Assembly (NCBI GenBank): GCA_019359395.1 | Contig: JAHHHK010000006.1 | Span: forward strand, 186,001 to 250,000 | Length of the DNA stretch: 64,000 nt | Direction of reading: 5' to 3' | Source: Komarekiella atlantica HA4396-MV6 | GTDB lineage: Bacteria; Cyanobacteriota; Cyanobacteriia; Cyanobacteriales; Nostocaceae | Part shown: positions 16,807-25,468 of the stretch, one piece after another | Layout: each line of letters starts with the position of its first letter | Position numbering within the stretch: the stretch's first letter is position 1 | The notes under the pieces: model-generated | The model's input: only the letters and a program-made list of their open reading frames with translations | Told to the model about the DNA's origin: nothing | Databases searched by the model: none | Program-made: the position numbers and the translations under genes

Positions 16807-17613
16807 TTAACTCAAATGTATACTTTCTAAAGTGCCGATGTTCAGACCACCGTCTAACTCAAATATTGCTCCGTTGAGATAATCAGTTTTACATGTGGCT
16901 AAAAATAGAACGACTTCAGCCACATCTTCAGAATTGCCAAAACGACCAGCAGGAATATAATCCAGCACTATCTTTTTTTTCATAGAAACGGAGCGTTCGT
17001 CTTCCTCAGCCCGTTCCAACATATTGGTTTGAAAGATTCCAGGCGCGATCGCATTTACACACACGCCATAAGCACCTAGTTCTCTGGCCCAAGATTTAGA
17101 AGCAGCAATCATCCCAGCTTTGGAAGCAGAATAAGCAGAAGCAAAGGACGCTCCCCAAGTACCCGCCATAGAAGAAATATTAATAACACGTCCACTTTTC
17201 CTTTTAACCATGAACTTAGAGAAAAAGCTGGTGCAATTATAAGTTCCTATCAGATTGGTATCGATTATTTGCCGTGCTTTCTCATGATATTCTGTCAACA
17301 ATACTGGAGTACGCCCAAAAATTCCTGCATTATTAACCAGAACAAAAATCTGATCTCCAAATAAATTAATAATTTGCTCACCAGCTTTTTGAACGCTTTG
17401 CAAATCACATATATCCATACCAAATAAGCCTAGTTTGTCCGAAGCTCCTACATAAGTCTGCAAGCTTTCTAACTTCTCTTCAAAAAGATCTGTTGCTGCC
17501 ACATAAAAGCCTGCTGCCAACAATTGCAGAACAATTTGCTGTCCAAATCCCCCGGCTGCTCCGGTGACGACTGCTACTCTATCTTGATTAATCATTTGAT
17601 AGTTACTGTCCAT
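16807..17613 (-). CDS. SDR oxidoreductase A (FabG-like)
   Basis: 268 residues, a classical short-chain dehydrogenase/reductase. It has TGAAGGFG near the N-terminus (cofactor loop), NNAGIF, the catalytic Ser in INISSMAG, and Tyr and Lys in AYSASKAG, followed by NAIAPG. It probably reduces a 3-oxo or other carbonyl group with NAD(P)H. Its neighbour at 17747-18529 is a close paralogue: the last 40 residues (NSEDVAEVVLFLATCKTDYL here) are nearly identical. The pair is therefore a recent tandem duplication that has diverged most in the central region around residues 90-120. Start ATG at 17613; no clear ribosome-binding site. Confidence 0.9.
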   Translation of the reverse strand: MDSNYQMINQDRVAVVTGAAGGFGQQIVLQLLAAGFYVAATDLFEEKLESLQTYVGASDKLGLFGMDICDLQSVQKAGEQIINLFGDQIFVLVNNAGIFGRTPVLLTEYHEKARQIIDTNLIGTYNCTSFFSKFMVKRKSGRVINISSMAGTWGASFASAYSASKAGMIAASKSWARELGAYGVCVNAIAPGIFQTNMLERAEEDERSVSMKKKIVLDYIPAGRFGNSEDVAEVVLFLATCKTDYLNGAIFELDGGLNIGTLESIHLS

Positions 17614-17746
17614 TTAATTAAGTTCAAAATGTATTGCTAATTCCTATATAAATCCTCAATTATCTGTTTTTTTAACTTTGATAGTTCGTCAAATCAAAAA
17701 TATAACTTTCACAAATAAAGTCAGACTGTTATATATACAAGTTCAT

Positions 17747-18529
17747 TTATCCCTTATTAATCCCACCGTCTAAATCAAGTATTGCTCCGTTAAGATAATC
17801 AGTTTTACATGTGGCTAAAAATAGAACGACTTCAGCCACATCTTCAGGATTGCCAAAACGACTAACAGGAATAAAATCCAGCAATATCTTTCTTTTCAAT
17901 GAAACAGAAGGATTTTGTTGCTCAGCACCTTCTAGGGTATTAGGATGGCAACTACCTGGCGCGATCGCATTTACGCACACACCATAAGAACCTAGTTCCC
18001 TAGCCCAAGATCTAGAAGCAGCAATCATCCCAGCCTTAGAAGCAGCATACGCAGAAGCAAAAGACGCTCCCCAAGTACCTGCAACAGAAGCAATATTAAT
18101 AATCCGTCCACTTTTCCTTTTGATCATGAACCTAGAGAAAAAGCCGGTGCAATTATAAGTTCCTATCAGATTGGTATCGATAATTTCCCTGACTTTATCG
18201 TGATGTTCTGACGACAAAATAGGAGTAGGTTCCAACATGTCTGCATTGTTAACTAAAACGAAAATCTGCTCTCCAAATAGATCAGTAATTTGCTCACCAG
18301 CTTTCTGAATGCTTTGCAAATTACATGCATCCATAAAAAATAAGCCGAGTCTTTCAAAAGACCCTAAATAAGTCTGCAAGCTTGCCAACTTATCTTCAGA
18401 AGCATCTGTTGCCGCTACATAAAATCCTGCTGCCAACAATTGCAGTACAATCTGATGTCCAAATCTGCCTGATGCTCCGGTGACCACTGCTATTCTATCT
18501 TGACTTTTTATTTGATAGTTACTATGCAT
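17747..18529 (-). CDS. SDR oxidoreductase B (FabG-like paralogue)
   Basis: 260 residues, a paralogue of the SDR at 16807-17613. It has TGASGRFG, catalytic Ser in INIASVAG, Tyr/Lys in AYAASKAG, and NAIAPG. The normally strict NNAG motif is NNAD here, which may alter cofactor or substrate handling but does not remove catalytic residues. It is separated from its paralogue by 133 AT-rich bp with no recognisable promoter. It probably acts on a different chain length or oxidation state in the same pathway. Confidence 0.88.
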   Translation of the reverse strand: MHSNYQIKSQDRIAVVTGASGRFGHQIVLQLLAAGFYVAATDASEDKLASLQTYLGSFERLGLFFMDACNLQSIQKAGEQITDLFGEQIFVLVNNADMLEPTPILSSEHHDKVREIIDTNLIGTYNCTGFFSRFMIKRKSGRIINIASVAGTWGASFASAYAASKAGMIAASRSWARELGSYGVCVNAIAPGSCHPNTLEGAEQQNPSVSLKRKILLDFIPVSRFGNPEDVAEVVLFLATCKTDYLNGAILDLDGGINKG

Positions 18530-18831
18530 TTGATCAAATTCAAAATATGCATTGTTTACAACAATTGAGAAGCCATTTATTCAAAGATTATCTCTCAAAG
18601 CAATTAAAGTTATGTTTGCTATAGAGAAGAAAAAGGAGAAGATGAGGATTTCATTAGTTGCTTTTTTATGCTTACCAACGCAAACCTCATCTTGTCCTAA
18701 GAATCACTTCAAGAAAGTCAAGGTAATGAAAATTTTTTGAATGGTGTGTTATGCTGTTGCACTTCGTACTCTATGCACTAAAGCGTATAAATGTCTTTAG
18801 TCTTGCCAATTATTCGTATTTTTGTCAAAGC
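18530..18831. other. Gap of about 300 bp: AT-rich, no gene seen
   Basis: AT-rich spacer between the aminotransferase and SDR B genes. The only structure noted is a weak pair AAGATGAGG (18639-18647) and CCTCATCTT (18685-18693) with a 37-base loop. Short open frames here lack homology or start signals and are not called. Confidence 0.5.
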
Positions 18832-20157
18832 TTACAAAAATTCGTTAATTCTGGCGATATCAGTCATAACTTCACCTATCCTTTCTCTAAAGAAAGTTAC
18901 ATCAGAATCATCCATGAGCAGATTACTAAAAAACCTAGAAACTGGAGAAAATTGAATGCCATAATTCCTAGCAAGTCGTGTAATCAAAATATCCCGCAGC
19001 TTGGTAGTTTCGTTGTAACCTTCTGCTTTAGTAAGTGGTGCTGACTCAGAATGGAAAACTAAAACACCAGGTACACCTTGAGCTACCATTGGTATTCCAA
19101 CATTTTTTGCTGCATCCACAAGAGACTGACCTATTTGCGTCAGATAATTAGCCATTCTCTCATAACACGATGGGTCGTTTTCCAGCAACTCAATGGTTGC
19201 TAGTACAGCAGCTAATCCAAGTGGATAACCATTGAATGTTCCAGCGTGGATAACTTTATTATCCGTATAGAGTTGCATAATTTCCTTCTTGCCGACAATA
19301 GCAGACATTGGCAGCGCACCTCCACCCATTGCCTTAGCAAAAACAGTAATATCAGGTGTTACACCTAACAAGGATTGTGCCCCGCCTAGAGCAACTCTAA
19401 AACCAGTAATCACTTCATCAAATATAAGTGCTATATGATATTGATCACAGAGTTCTCTGACCTTTTCTAAATATCCTGGTGCGGCTACTATTCCGCCTCC
19501 ATTGATACAGATAGGCTCCATCAGAATAACGCCAATTTCATCACTACGATATAGCAATAGCTTTTCTAAAGCATCGATATTATTCCAGGGGATAAGGAAA
19601 GACTGCTCCTCCAAAATATTAGGAGCACGTCCATCAGTACCCATGTAATCTCCTTCATATTCAACAGGAACAGGATACTCAGAAGATGTCGGCTTACCAC
19701 CCATAATATTATCTGCATTACCGTGATAATGACCTTGGAACCTGACAAATTTGGGCTTACCTGTATAGGCTCTGGCAAGCCTAATAGCATTTTGTACGGC
19801 TTCTGTGCCGCTTAGTCCGAAACGCACCATTTCAGCACTAGGCACATGATGAATAATCTTTTCACAAACGCGTTCTTCCAAATCGCATTGGTCTACGGAA
19901 AGTACTTTATTGATATAGTAAATTAACTTGGCGTTATATTCTTCATTTTGGTGTCCGACAATTAAAGCACCAAATTTACAAAATAAATCAAGGTGTTCAT
20001 TGTTGTCTAAATCCCATACTCTTGAGCCTTTTCCTCTATTAAAAGGTATAATTGTATCTTTGCCCTCATACCGAAAATTATAATGAACTCCTCCAGGTAA
20101 ATATTTTTTTACCTGACTAGCTGCTTGTTGAGATTGAGGAAATTTAAGTTTTGGCAT
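18832..20157 (-). CDS. Class III PLP-dependent aminotransferase (glutamate-1-semialdehyde aminomutase-like)
   Basis: 441 residues. The fold-type I class III aminotransferase pattern is clear: GLSGTEAVQNAIRLARA for phosphate binding, the aromatic stacking motif FQGHYHGN, IFDEVITGFR with the PLP-ring Asp, and the Schiff-base Lys in FAKAMGGG. It is closest in style to GSA aminomutase (HemL). In this context it is far more likely to transaminate an aldehyde or ketone of the growing or released chain, as aminotransferases do in zeamine/fabclavine-type PUFA-synthase-like pathways. ATG at 20157 has a weak AGGT upstream. It is the second gene of the run, 160 bp after the PfaD-like gene. Confidence 0.92.
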   Translation of the reverse strand: MPKLKFPQSQQAASQVKKYLPGGVHYNFRYEGKDTIIPFNRGKGSRVWDLDNNEHLDLFCKFGALIVGHQNEEYNAKLIYYINKVLSVDQCDLEERVCEKIIHHVPSAEMVRFGLSGTEAVQNAIRLARAYTGKPKFVRFQGHYHGNADNIMGGKPTSSEYPVPVEYEGDYMGTDGRAPNILEEQSFLIPWNNIDALEKLLLYRSDEIGVILMEPICINGGGIVAAPGYLEKVRELCDQYHIALIFDEVITGFRVALGGAQSLLGVTPDITVFAKAMGGGALPMSAIVGKKEIMQLYTDNKVIHAGTFNGYPLGLAAVLATIELLENDPSCYERMANYLTQIGQSLVDAAKNVGIPMVAQGVPGVLVFHSESAPLTKAEGYNETTKLRDILITRLARNYGIQFSPVSRFFSNLLMDDSDVTFFRERIGEVMTDIARINEFL

Positions 20158-20317
20158 TGCTTATTACCTAACCTACTAAAATTTTAGCGAATAATTAGAA
20201 ACGATTTATTTCAAAATAAGTCCCATCCAATCAAGGACTTTTGAGAAAAAGACAAGCCTTGATAATTGGATTATTGCTTAGTTTTTCCAATTACATAAAA
20301 CAAGGAAAAGTGAAAGA

Positions 20318-21931
20318 TTATGGTGTTACTTTATAAGTCCCATAACTATCAACATAATTTACCCCCAAACTGTTGAGCTGACGGATACGGAAGAGATAAG
20401 CAGCTCCTTTCATCAAATGGTAAGCAACATCAATAACATGACGGTTTTCTGGTTCCTCCAAGTAAGAACCCTTTACCCATTCATTGAATGCTCCCATTGC
20501 TGGGCCGCACCATACTTGATAGTCCATTTTTCGTTCTTGCATTCCAGCTTTAGCCCAAAAAGATGATTTTCCTAAGTACCACCTAAAAATTAGGGCCATT
20601 TTTTTCTTGGGGTTTTCTAAAGCTTTCTTAATTTGACTAGGGTCACGCTCTTGGAAAAACTGAACAGTTTCATCCCACACCGTATCTAAATTTTTTTGAA
20701 ACAACTGTTCTTCAATTTTTTTCCTTTCTACCGTCGGAATTTCATCGATAGAATCATATTGTCGATAAATTTCATAAAGTTTCTGGGCACGCATAGCAAA
20801 AAGTGTTCCTCTTTTGAGGACTTGTACTTTGACGCCCATTTCAAACATATCTGCGGCAGGAGCCATAGCAAAATCTACAATGTCTGCTTGAGCTAATGCG
20901 GCTTTGACGATTTCCGATGCTCCAGACTCTTTACAGGCTTGATTCACCGAACCAGTTACTATGTAGTCTGCTCCCATTGCAAAAGCAGCTAAAGCCGCTT
21001 GAGGTGTGCTTATTCCGCCTCCAGCTCCTACTCTAATGTTTTTTTCGTACTTGAATTCTTGTTGGATGCGGTTTCTAATCTCTTGAATCAAAGGCAGTAA
21101 ACAAACCAATGGTCTATTATCTGTATGCCCTGCTGAATCAGCTTCTACAGTAATATCACTAGCTACAGGAACTTTTTGAGCCAAAGCATATTGCTCTGTA
21201 GTAATTAGACCTTTTGATACCAAATCTTGCAGTATCTTTTCTGGTGCTGGCCTCATGAAAACTTCCGCAACTTCTCTGCGAGAAATTTTAGCGATAATGT
21301 TATTTCTAGTTATAATCTCGCCATGACTACCTTGAGAGAGTCCAGCAGCACGATAATAAACGATATTAGGCGTTAAGTTCATAAAAGCAGACGCTTCTAC
21401 CGTTTTTACTCCATACTTCAAATACAATTCCACACATTCTCTTTCCAAATTGGGTTCGGAAGGACTGTGAATAAGATTGAAAGCATAGGGAGCATCATGA
21501 AGAGTAGCTTGGAGGGTTGTGATAGCTTCTTCTACTCTCTTCAAAGGTAAACCTGCTGCACCAAACGAGCTTAAATATCCTTTTCTACCTAAGGAAGTTA
21601 CTAAATCAATGGAAGCAATACCATTAGCCATAGCCCCTGCTTGGTATGCATAATTTGTGCCGTGAGCTTTTTTAAAAGCATCACTACCAAGACACTCAGG
21701 ATTAAAAGCTGGTATTAAACCTAAGCAATTGTAATCTCCTGTAGGCGAGATTTCTCCACCTGTTGCAAGCGCAATCCTAGAACCAGTGTGCAATATATAG
21801 AATGGTGTATCTATATCGTGTAAACAGTGCTCAATTTGCTTTGCATCTGTTTTGAGTAGATAATCTGACCCTTTCCACTTTAAGGGTGTATGAGCAATAT
21901 TTGTTTTAGGAAAAAGACCATTATCAATCAT
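20318..21931 (-). CDS. PfaD-like trans-acting enoyl reductase
   Basis: 537 residues. It matches the PfaD family (FMN-dependent, TIM-barrel enoyl reductases of PUFA synthases and related PKSs). Visible features are an N-terminal ALATGGEISPTGDYN segment, FGAAGLP, NLIHSPSEP, VEASAFM, the flavin-binding VGAGGGISTPQAALAAFAMG, GADYIVTGSVNQ and the terminal AAYLFRIRQLN block. It should reduce enoyl-ACP intermediates in trans for the iterative synthase. It is the first gene of the 22-kb minus-strand biosynthetic run and has a long non-coding region upstream, so the operon promoter probably lies in 21932-23078. ATG at 21931; weak ribosome site. Confidence 0.96.
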   Translation of the reverse strand: MIDNGLFPKTNIAHTPLKWKGSDYLLKTDAKQIEHCLHDIDTPFYILHTGSRIALATGGEISPTGDYNCLGLIPAFNPECLGSDAFKKAHGTNYAYQAGAMANGIASIDLVTSLGRKGYLSSFGAAGLPLKRVEEAITTLQATLHDAPYAFNLIHSPSEPNLERECVELYLKYGVKTVEASAFMNLTPNIVYYRAAGLSQGSHGEIITRNNIIAKISRREVAEVFMRPAPEKILQDLVSKGLITTEQYALAQKVPVASDITVEADSAGHTDNRPLVCLLPLIQEIRNRIQQEFKYEKNIRVGAGGGISTPQAALAAFAMGADYIVTGSVNQACKESGASEIVKAALAQADIVDFAMAPAADMFEMGVKVQVLKRGTLFAMRAQKLYEIYRQYDSIDEIPTVERKKIEEQLFQKNLDTVWDETVQFFQERDPSQIKKALENPKKKMALIFRWYLGKSSFWAKAGMQERKMDYQVWCGPAMGAFNEWVKGSYLEEPENRHVIDVAYHLMKGAAYLFRIRQLNSLGVNYVDSYGTYKVTP

Positions 21932-23078
21932 GAAGTTGCAGTTGTGTATTTGCGAGATGACTCAGCCTAGAACAAGCACAACACTACCTGAATAAGACAA
22001 TACAAAAATACTGCCTTATTAAGTGATATCAGCCAACTATGTTGAAGCTGTGTACTATACGACGTTATTTTCCAATTTTCATGTCTTTCTATAAGTGCTC
22101 AACTTTTTATGTTGGTTATAAAATTTGTGAATTTGTGAACAGACATAATTTATACTACTTGCCCACCAACCATCATCGGGAAACGTTGAGGACGCTAAAC
22201 TCGATGGTTCTTGGCATGTAGTAGTTGATTGAATGTCATAAAAGTATGATTAACCAAATCTGAATGTCTGTATAGTTACACAAGTACCTTTTTGACTTGA
22301 GTTGGTTCTGTTGCAAAAACTAATGCTCGTCTGCTAAAAGTAAAACTTATATCAATAATGGTGCTTTCTGGCAAATTATAAATGAACTCCAAACATCTAT
22401 TTTAAATAGCACCACTTTTTCTGAAAAGCTTTAAAAGCCTTTCACCATATAACTTAGAGAGCAATTAATGTACATAAAAATGTTGCTGCTCTCATTGCAA
22501 TTAATGAGCTGAAAAAAGTAATAAACTTAACTAATGAGTGTAAATTACGGCGAGTCAAGTACTTGAATAAGTATATCGAATCAGTTCATTTATTTATTAA
22601 ATGATTGCTCATTCTAGGATTGGGATTTAAATCATCTTACACAGTGAGAATCCTACTTATTGGTTATGAAGTGATGTATATGATTCGTAAAGGACAGGTT
22701 CATAAGAGTAAATCAGATTGATTACCCAAGCTTTTAAGGTAGTTGTATAAAAATTGATTTGAGCGATCGCCATATCAATCGCTTGTTAAAACAGGTGGAG
22801 TTGTCCTGTAAACCAAAGCCTAATACAAAGAATAATATCCCTCTTCAGACAAAAAAATCCAAAATCTTGATTTGTGATTCCAGATCGCAAAAGATGCCAA
22901 TTATTACCTGTTAATTCAGTAAAATAAAATACTAATTCAGACATTCATGGCGGAAAATGATTCAAGACTGCATAGCTTGTTATATCTATTCACCAGCCTT
23001 TTAATCAAAATTATCACGTAAGGTTTTTCTATAAAAAGTTTATGCATAATATCAAAATTAATCAAAATAGGTGAAGTG
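21932..23078. promoter_or_regulatory. Long divergent non-coding region, likely promoter area for the lipid operon
   Basis: About 1.15 kb without a credible gene between the PfaD-like gene (minus) and the CPBP protease gene (plus). It is AT-rich, with a HIP1 octamer GCGATCGC near 22764. I could not identify a convincing NtcA palindrome (GTA-N8-TAC) or a defined -10/-35 pair. The 60-codon open frame at 22039-22221 has no recognisable features and is not called. Confidence 0.35.
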
Positions 23079-23975
23079 ATGAATAAAAACATCAAAAAAA
23101 CTTTGCTCTTTGTTGTTTTTACTTTCCTAAGTAATTATCTTTTGATAGTTCTTTACTTTGCACTAGGCGGGAAATGGGTCATACCTAATGCACTCATTGT
23201 AACTGTAATTTATATGTTTATACCTATGCTTATTGCTATCATTACCCAGAAATTGATCTACAGAGAATATTTCAAATCTTTAGGGTTATCTTGGAAGTTA
23301 AATAAGTGGTTTTTGGTAGCATGGCTACTACCTTTGATAATTGTGTTTGCTACTTTAGGTATTAGCTTACTGTTTCCTGGCGTTGAATACTCTCCAACCA
23401 TGTCAGAAGAATTAGAGCGGATTAAATCTATCGTTACGACAGAAGAATTAAAACAAATCCAAAGTGATTTAGCTGCTGTGCCAAGCTATGTTTTGATATT
23501 GACAAGAATACTACAAGGTTTGATTGCAGGTGTGACAATTAACGCAGTGTTCGGTTTTGGTGAAGAATTAGGCTGGCGAGGACTTCTGCAAACAGAACTC
23601 AATTTTATGGGTTTCTGGAAGTCATCAGCAATTATTGGCCTAACTTGGGGAGTATGGCACGCTCCATTAATTTTGCAAGGACATAATTATCCTCAGCATC
23701 CTCAAACTGGTGTGCTTATGATGACAATTTTGACTTTATTATTATCCCCTATATATAGTTACATCAGAATTAAATCAAAATCAGTTATTGCGGCATCTAT
23801 TATGCATGGCACAACTAATGCACTTGCTGTACTCCCTATTTCGCTGATTAAGGGAGGAAACGATTTAATAGTTGGGATAACTGGATTAGCAGGACTGATT
23901 GCGATCGCGATCGTAATTATAAGTCTTTTTGCCTACGATTATTTCTTGGATAAAGAGCCTGTAATGTCAAAGTAA
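23079..23975 (+). CDS. CPBP-family intramembrane glutamic endopeptidase (CAAX protease-like)
   Basis: 298 residues from ATG at 23079, preceded by AGGTGAAG; a GTG directly upstream is in frame. About seven to eight hydrophobic segments. The three conserved motifs of the CPBP/Abi family are present: EELGWRGLLQ (Glu-Glu-x-x-x-Arg), WGVWHAP (His) and HGTTNA (His/Asn). Family members cleave within or near the membrane, process CAAX-type proteins or confer bacteriocin self-immunity. It is the only intact plus-strand gene between the biosynthetic run and the exporter block. A self-protection or maturation role is possible but unproven. Confidence 0.93.
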   Translation: MNKNIKKTLLFVVFTFLSNYLLIVLYFALGGKWVIPNALIVTVIYMFIPMLIAIITQKLIYREYFKSLGLSWKLNKWFLVAWLLPLIIVFATLGISLLFPGVEYSPTMSEELERIKSIVTTEELKQIQSDLAAVPSYVLILTRILQGLIAGVTINAVFGFGEELGWRGLLQTELNFMGFWKSSAIIGLTWGVWHAPLILQGHNYPQHPQTGVLMMTILTLLLSPIYSYIRIKSKSVIAASIMHGTTNALAVLPISLIKGGNDLIVGITGLAGLIAIAIVIISLFAYDYFLDKEPVMSK

Positions 23976-24100
23976 AGGTTGCGCCATAACTTAATCAGGT
24001 TAGTTAGGATATGAGAATCCAGGTTTTTTGAATAAACCGGGGTTCTTAGTTTGTGCTTAGAGAATAGACTTCTTGCAAAAATCGGAATAAGACCAAAATA

Positions 24101-24154
24101 AACCACAGGTGAACACAGATAAACACCGATATTTATCTGTGTTCATCTGTGGTT
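24101..24154. repeat. Palindromic dispersed repeat (24-bp arms)
   Basis: AACCACAGGTGAACACAGAT (24101 onward) pairs with ATCTGTGTTCATCTGTGGTT (ending 24154) as an inverted repeat of about 24 bp with two mismatches and a loop of about 6 bases. The same word, AACCACAGATGAACACAGAT, recurs at 37453 and is a known type of dispersed Nostoc repeat. It could fold as a strong hairpin between the CPBP gene and the HopA1 remnant, but no T-run marks it as a terminator. Confidence 0.8.
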
Positions 24155-24360
24155 CGATTTAAGAAATCTTGACTTATGCAAAAGGTTTAATATTTGTAAA
24201 GTCTAATTTATTAGGAAGATTGAAGACATCACTGTAACAGTGTTGTCCAAAAAACTCTTTTCAATAGTTTCACACGTTGTATCAATAACACTAAGATAAA
24301 CATAAATTCTTGATTTAGCGGGCTTGTGGGTGTAAAATGTTGGGAATTAAGAACTAGGAT

Positions 24361-25468
24361 GCATTGCAAATTTATCAACTCCTACACTCTATCTCTAGCC
24401 TCCACGAAGATTTCAAAACATCCTATGACAAGTCAGGATTTGAGGTGCACATAATCAAATACTGGATGATTTTACATCCCAACGGCAAAGTTCTCTGCAA
24501 GATATTATCAGTAAAGTTAAAATTGAGTCCAACTTTTGTATTAGCCATCCAGATTACAAACCTTTAAAACTACCAGATCAAATGGTAGAGCGTCTGCATG
24601 AGTTACCTTCTGATATGCAACACAAGCATCTTACTCAACAACTGAGCAACTTTCTTTACGGTATTTATTACAACGCTTCTTTACGTTCTGTTCTTAAATC
24701 AGATACCGATTCAACAAATTATTTACTGCTTGACCAAGAGCCAGAAAATAAAACTTTTTTGGGAGTTGACTTAGAGTTTTACGAACAATTGCACAATAAC
24801 AATAGCGGTACTAGCTACTTTGATCCTGGTTGGTCTGTGGTTAGGCAAGAAAGCGATGGACAACTTGCAGTACTCAAACAAGAGCTGACCATACATATTG
24901 AACGCGGCAGACATCTGCAATTAGCTGAGCAATCTGCTGCTGTTGGTGAAAAAGTAGCTATTAAGATGCCTCAGAATTTTGTGCAAAACGGATTCTACAT
25001 GGCAGTTGGGAATGCTGGCCCCGATGACCATCGAGATCCAGATGGAGATTCTGGGACTGTACACATCTATTTTAATCTCACCACTGAAGGTGCAGTTGCA
25101 GTGATAGCTAATTTGACGCGACGAATGAATGATTTGTTTATTCCCTTCACTTTTAAGGCATTGTATAACCCAGAAGACTACGGACGATATGATTCAGCTG
25201 TTCTCTACTTTCAAAAAAGCAATTACTTAACTGTACTGCCAACTCTACAAGCTATTTACATAGAAGAAGGAGCACATTTTAAAATAGAAGTTCCCCTATT
25301 CACCAAACAACTAGCACCAGGACTATGACTTGCAGAGGAGCCAGACCAAAAGTTCTCTACACAAGAAAGCTTTGGCACTAACCGCTGTCAAATTGTTGCT
25401 AATGGTTTGTTGGATGCTTGGCTTTCTGCCAACGCTAACTCTCGTGTCGTGGAACTATTACCTGAATA
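24361..25468 (+). pseudogene. HopA1-family (T3SS effector-like) protein, broken
   Basis: The conserved cyanobacterial HopA1 body is clear: ISHPDYKPLKLP, FLYGIYYNASL, FLGVDLEFYEQLH, YFDPGW, HIERGRHLQ, GFYMAVGNAGP, IYFNLTTEGAVAV, LYNPEDYGRYDSAVLYF, PLFTKQLAPGL. After PGL comes an in-frame TGA (25326-25328), where relatives I recall have Gly (a GGA to TGA change would suffice). The same frame then continues LAEEPDQKF, ESFGTNRCQIVANGLLDAWL to a stop at 25468, short of the usual C-terminus. At the 5' end the reading frame of the homologous segment runs into a TGA near 24436 with no start codon before it, implying a second lesion. An ATG at 24582 could still yield a 248-residue fragment. HopA1 proteins often sit near lanthipeptide-type genes; none is seen here. 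Confidence 0.8.

Noticed and set aside
18552-18740. 62-codon plus-strand gene between SDR B and the aminotransferase.
   Set aside because: Lys-rich, AT-driven open frame in a spacer; no start signal or family.
22039-22221. 60-codon plus-strand gene upstream of the PfaD-like gene.
   Set aside because: No ribosome site, no recognisable composition or domain.
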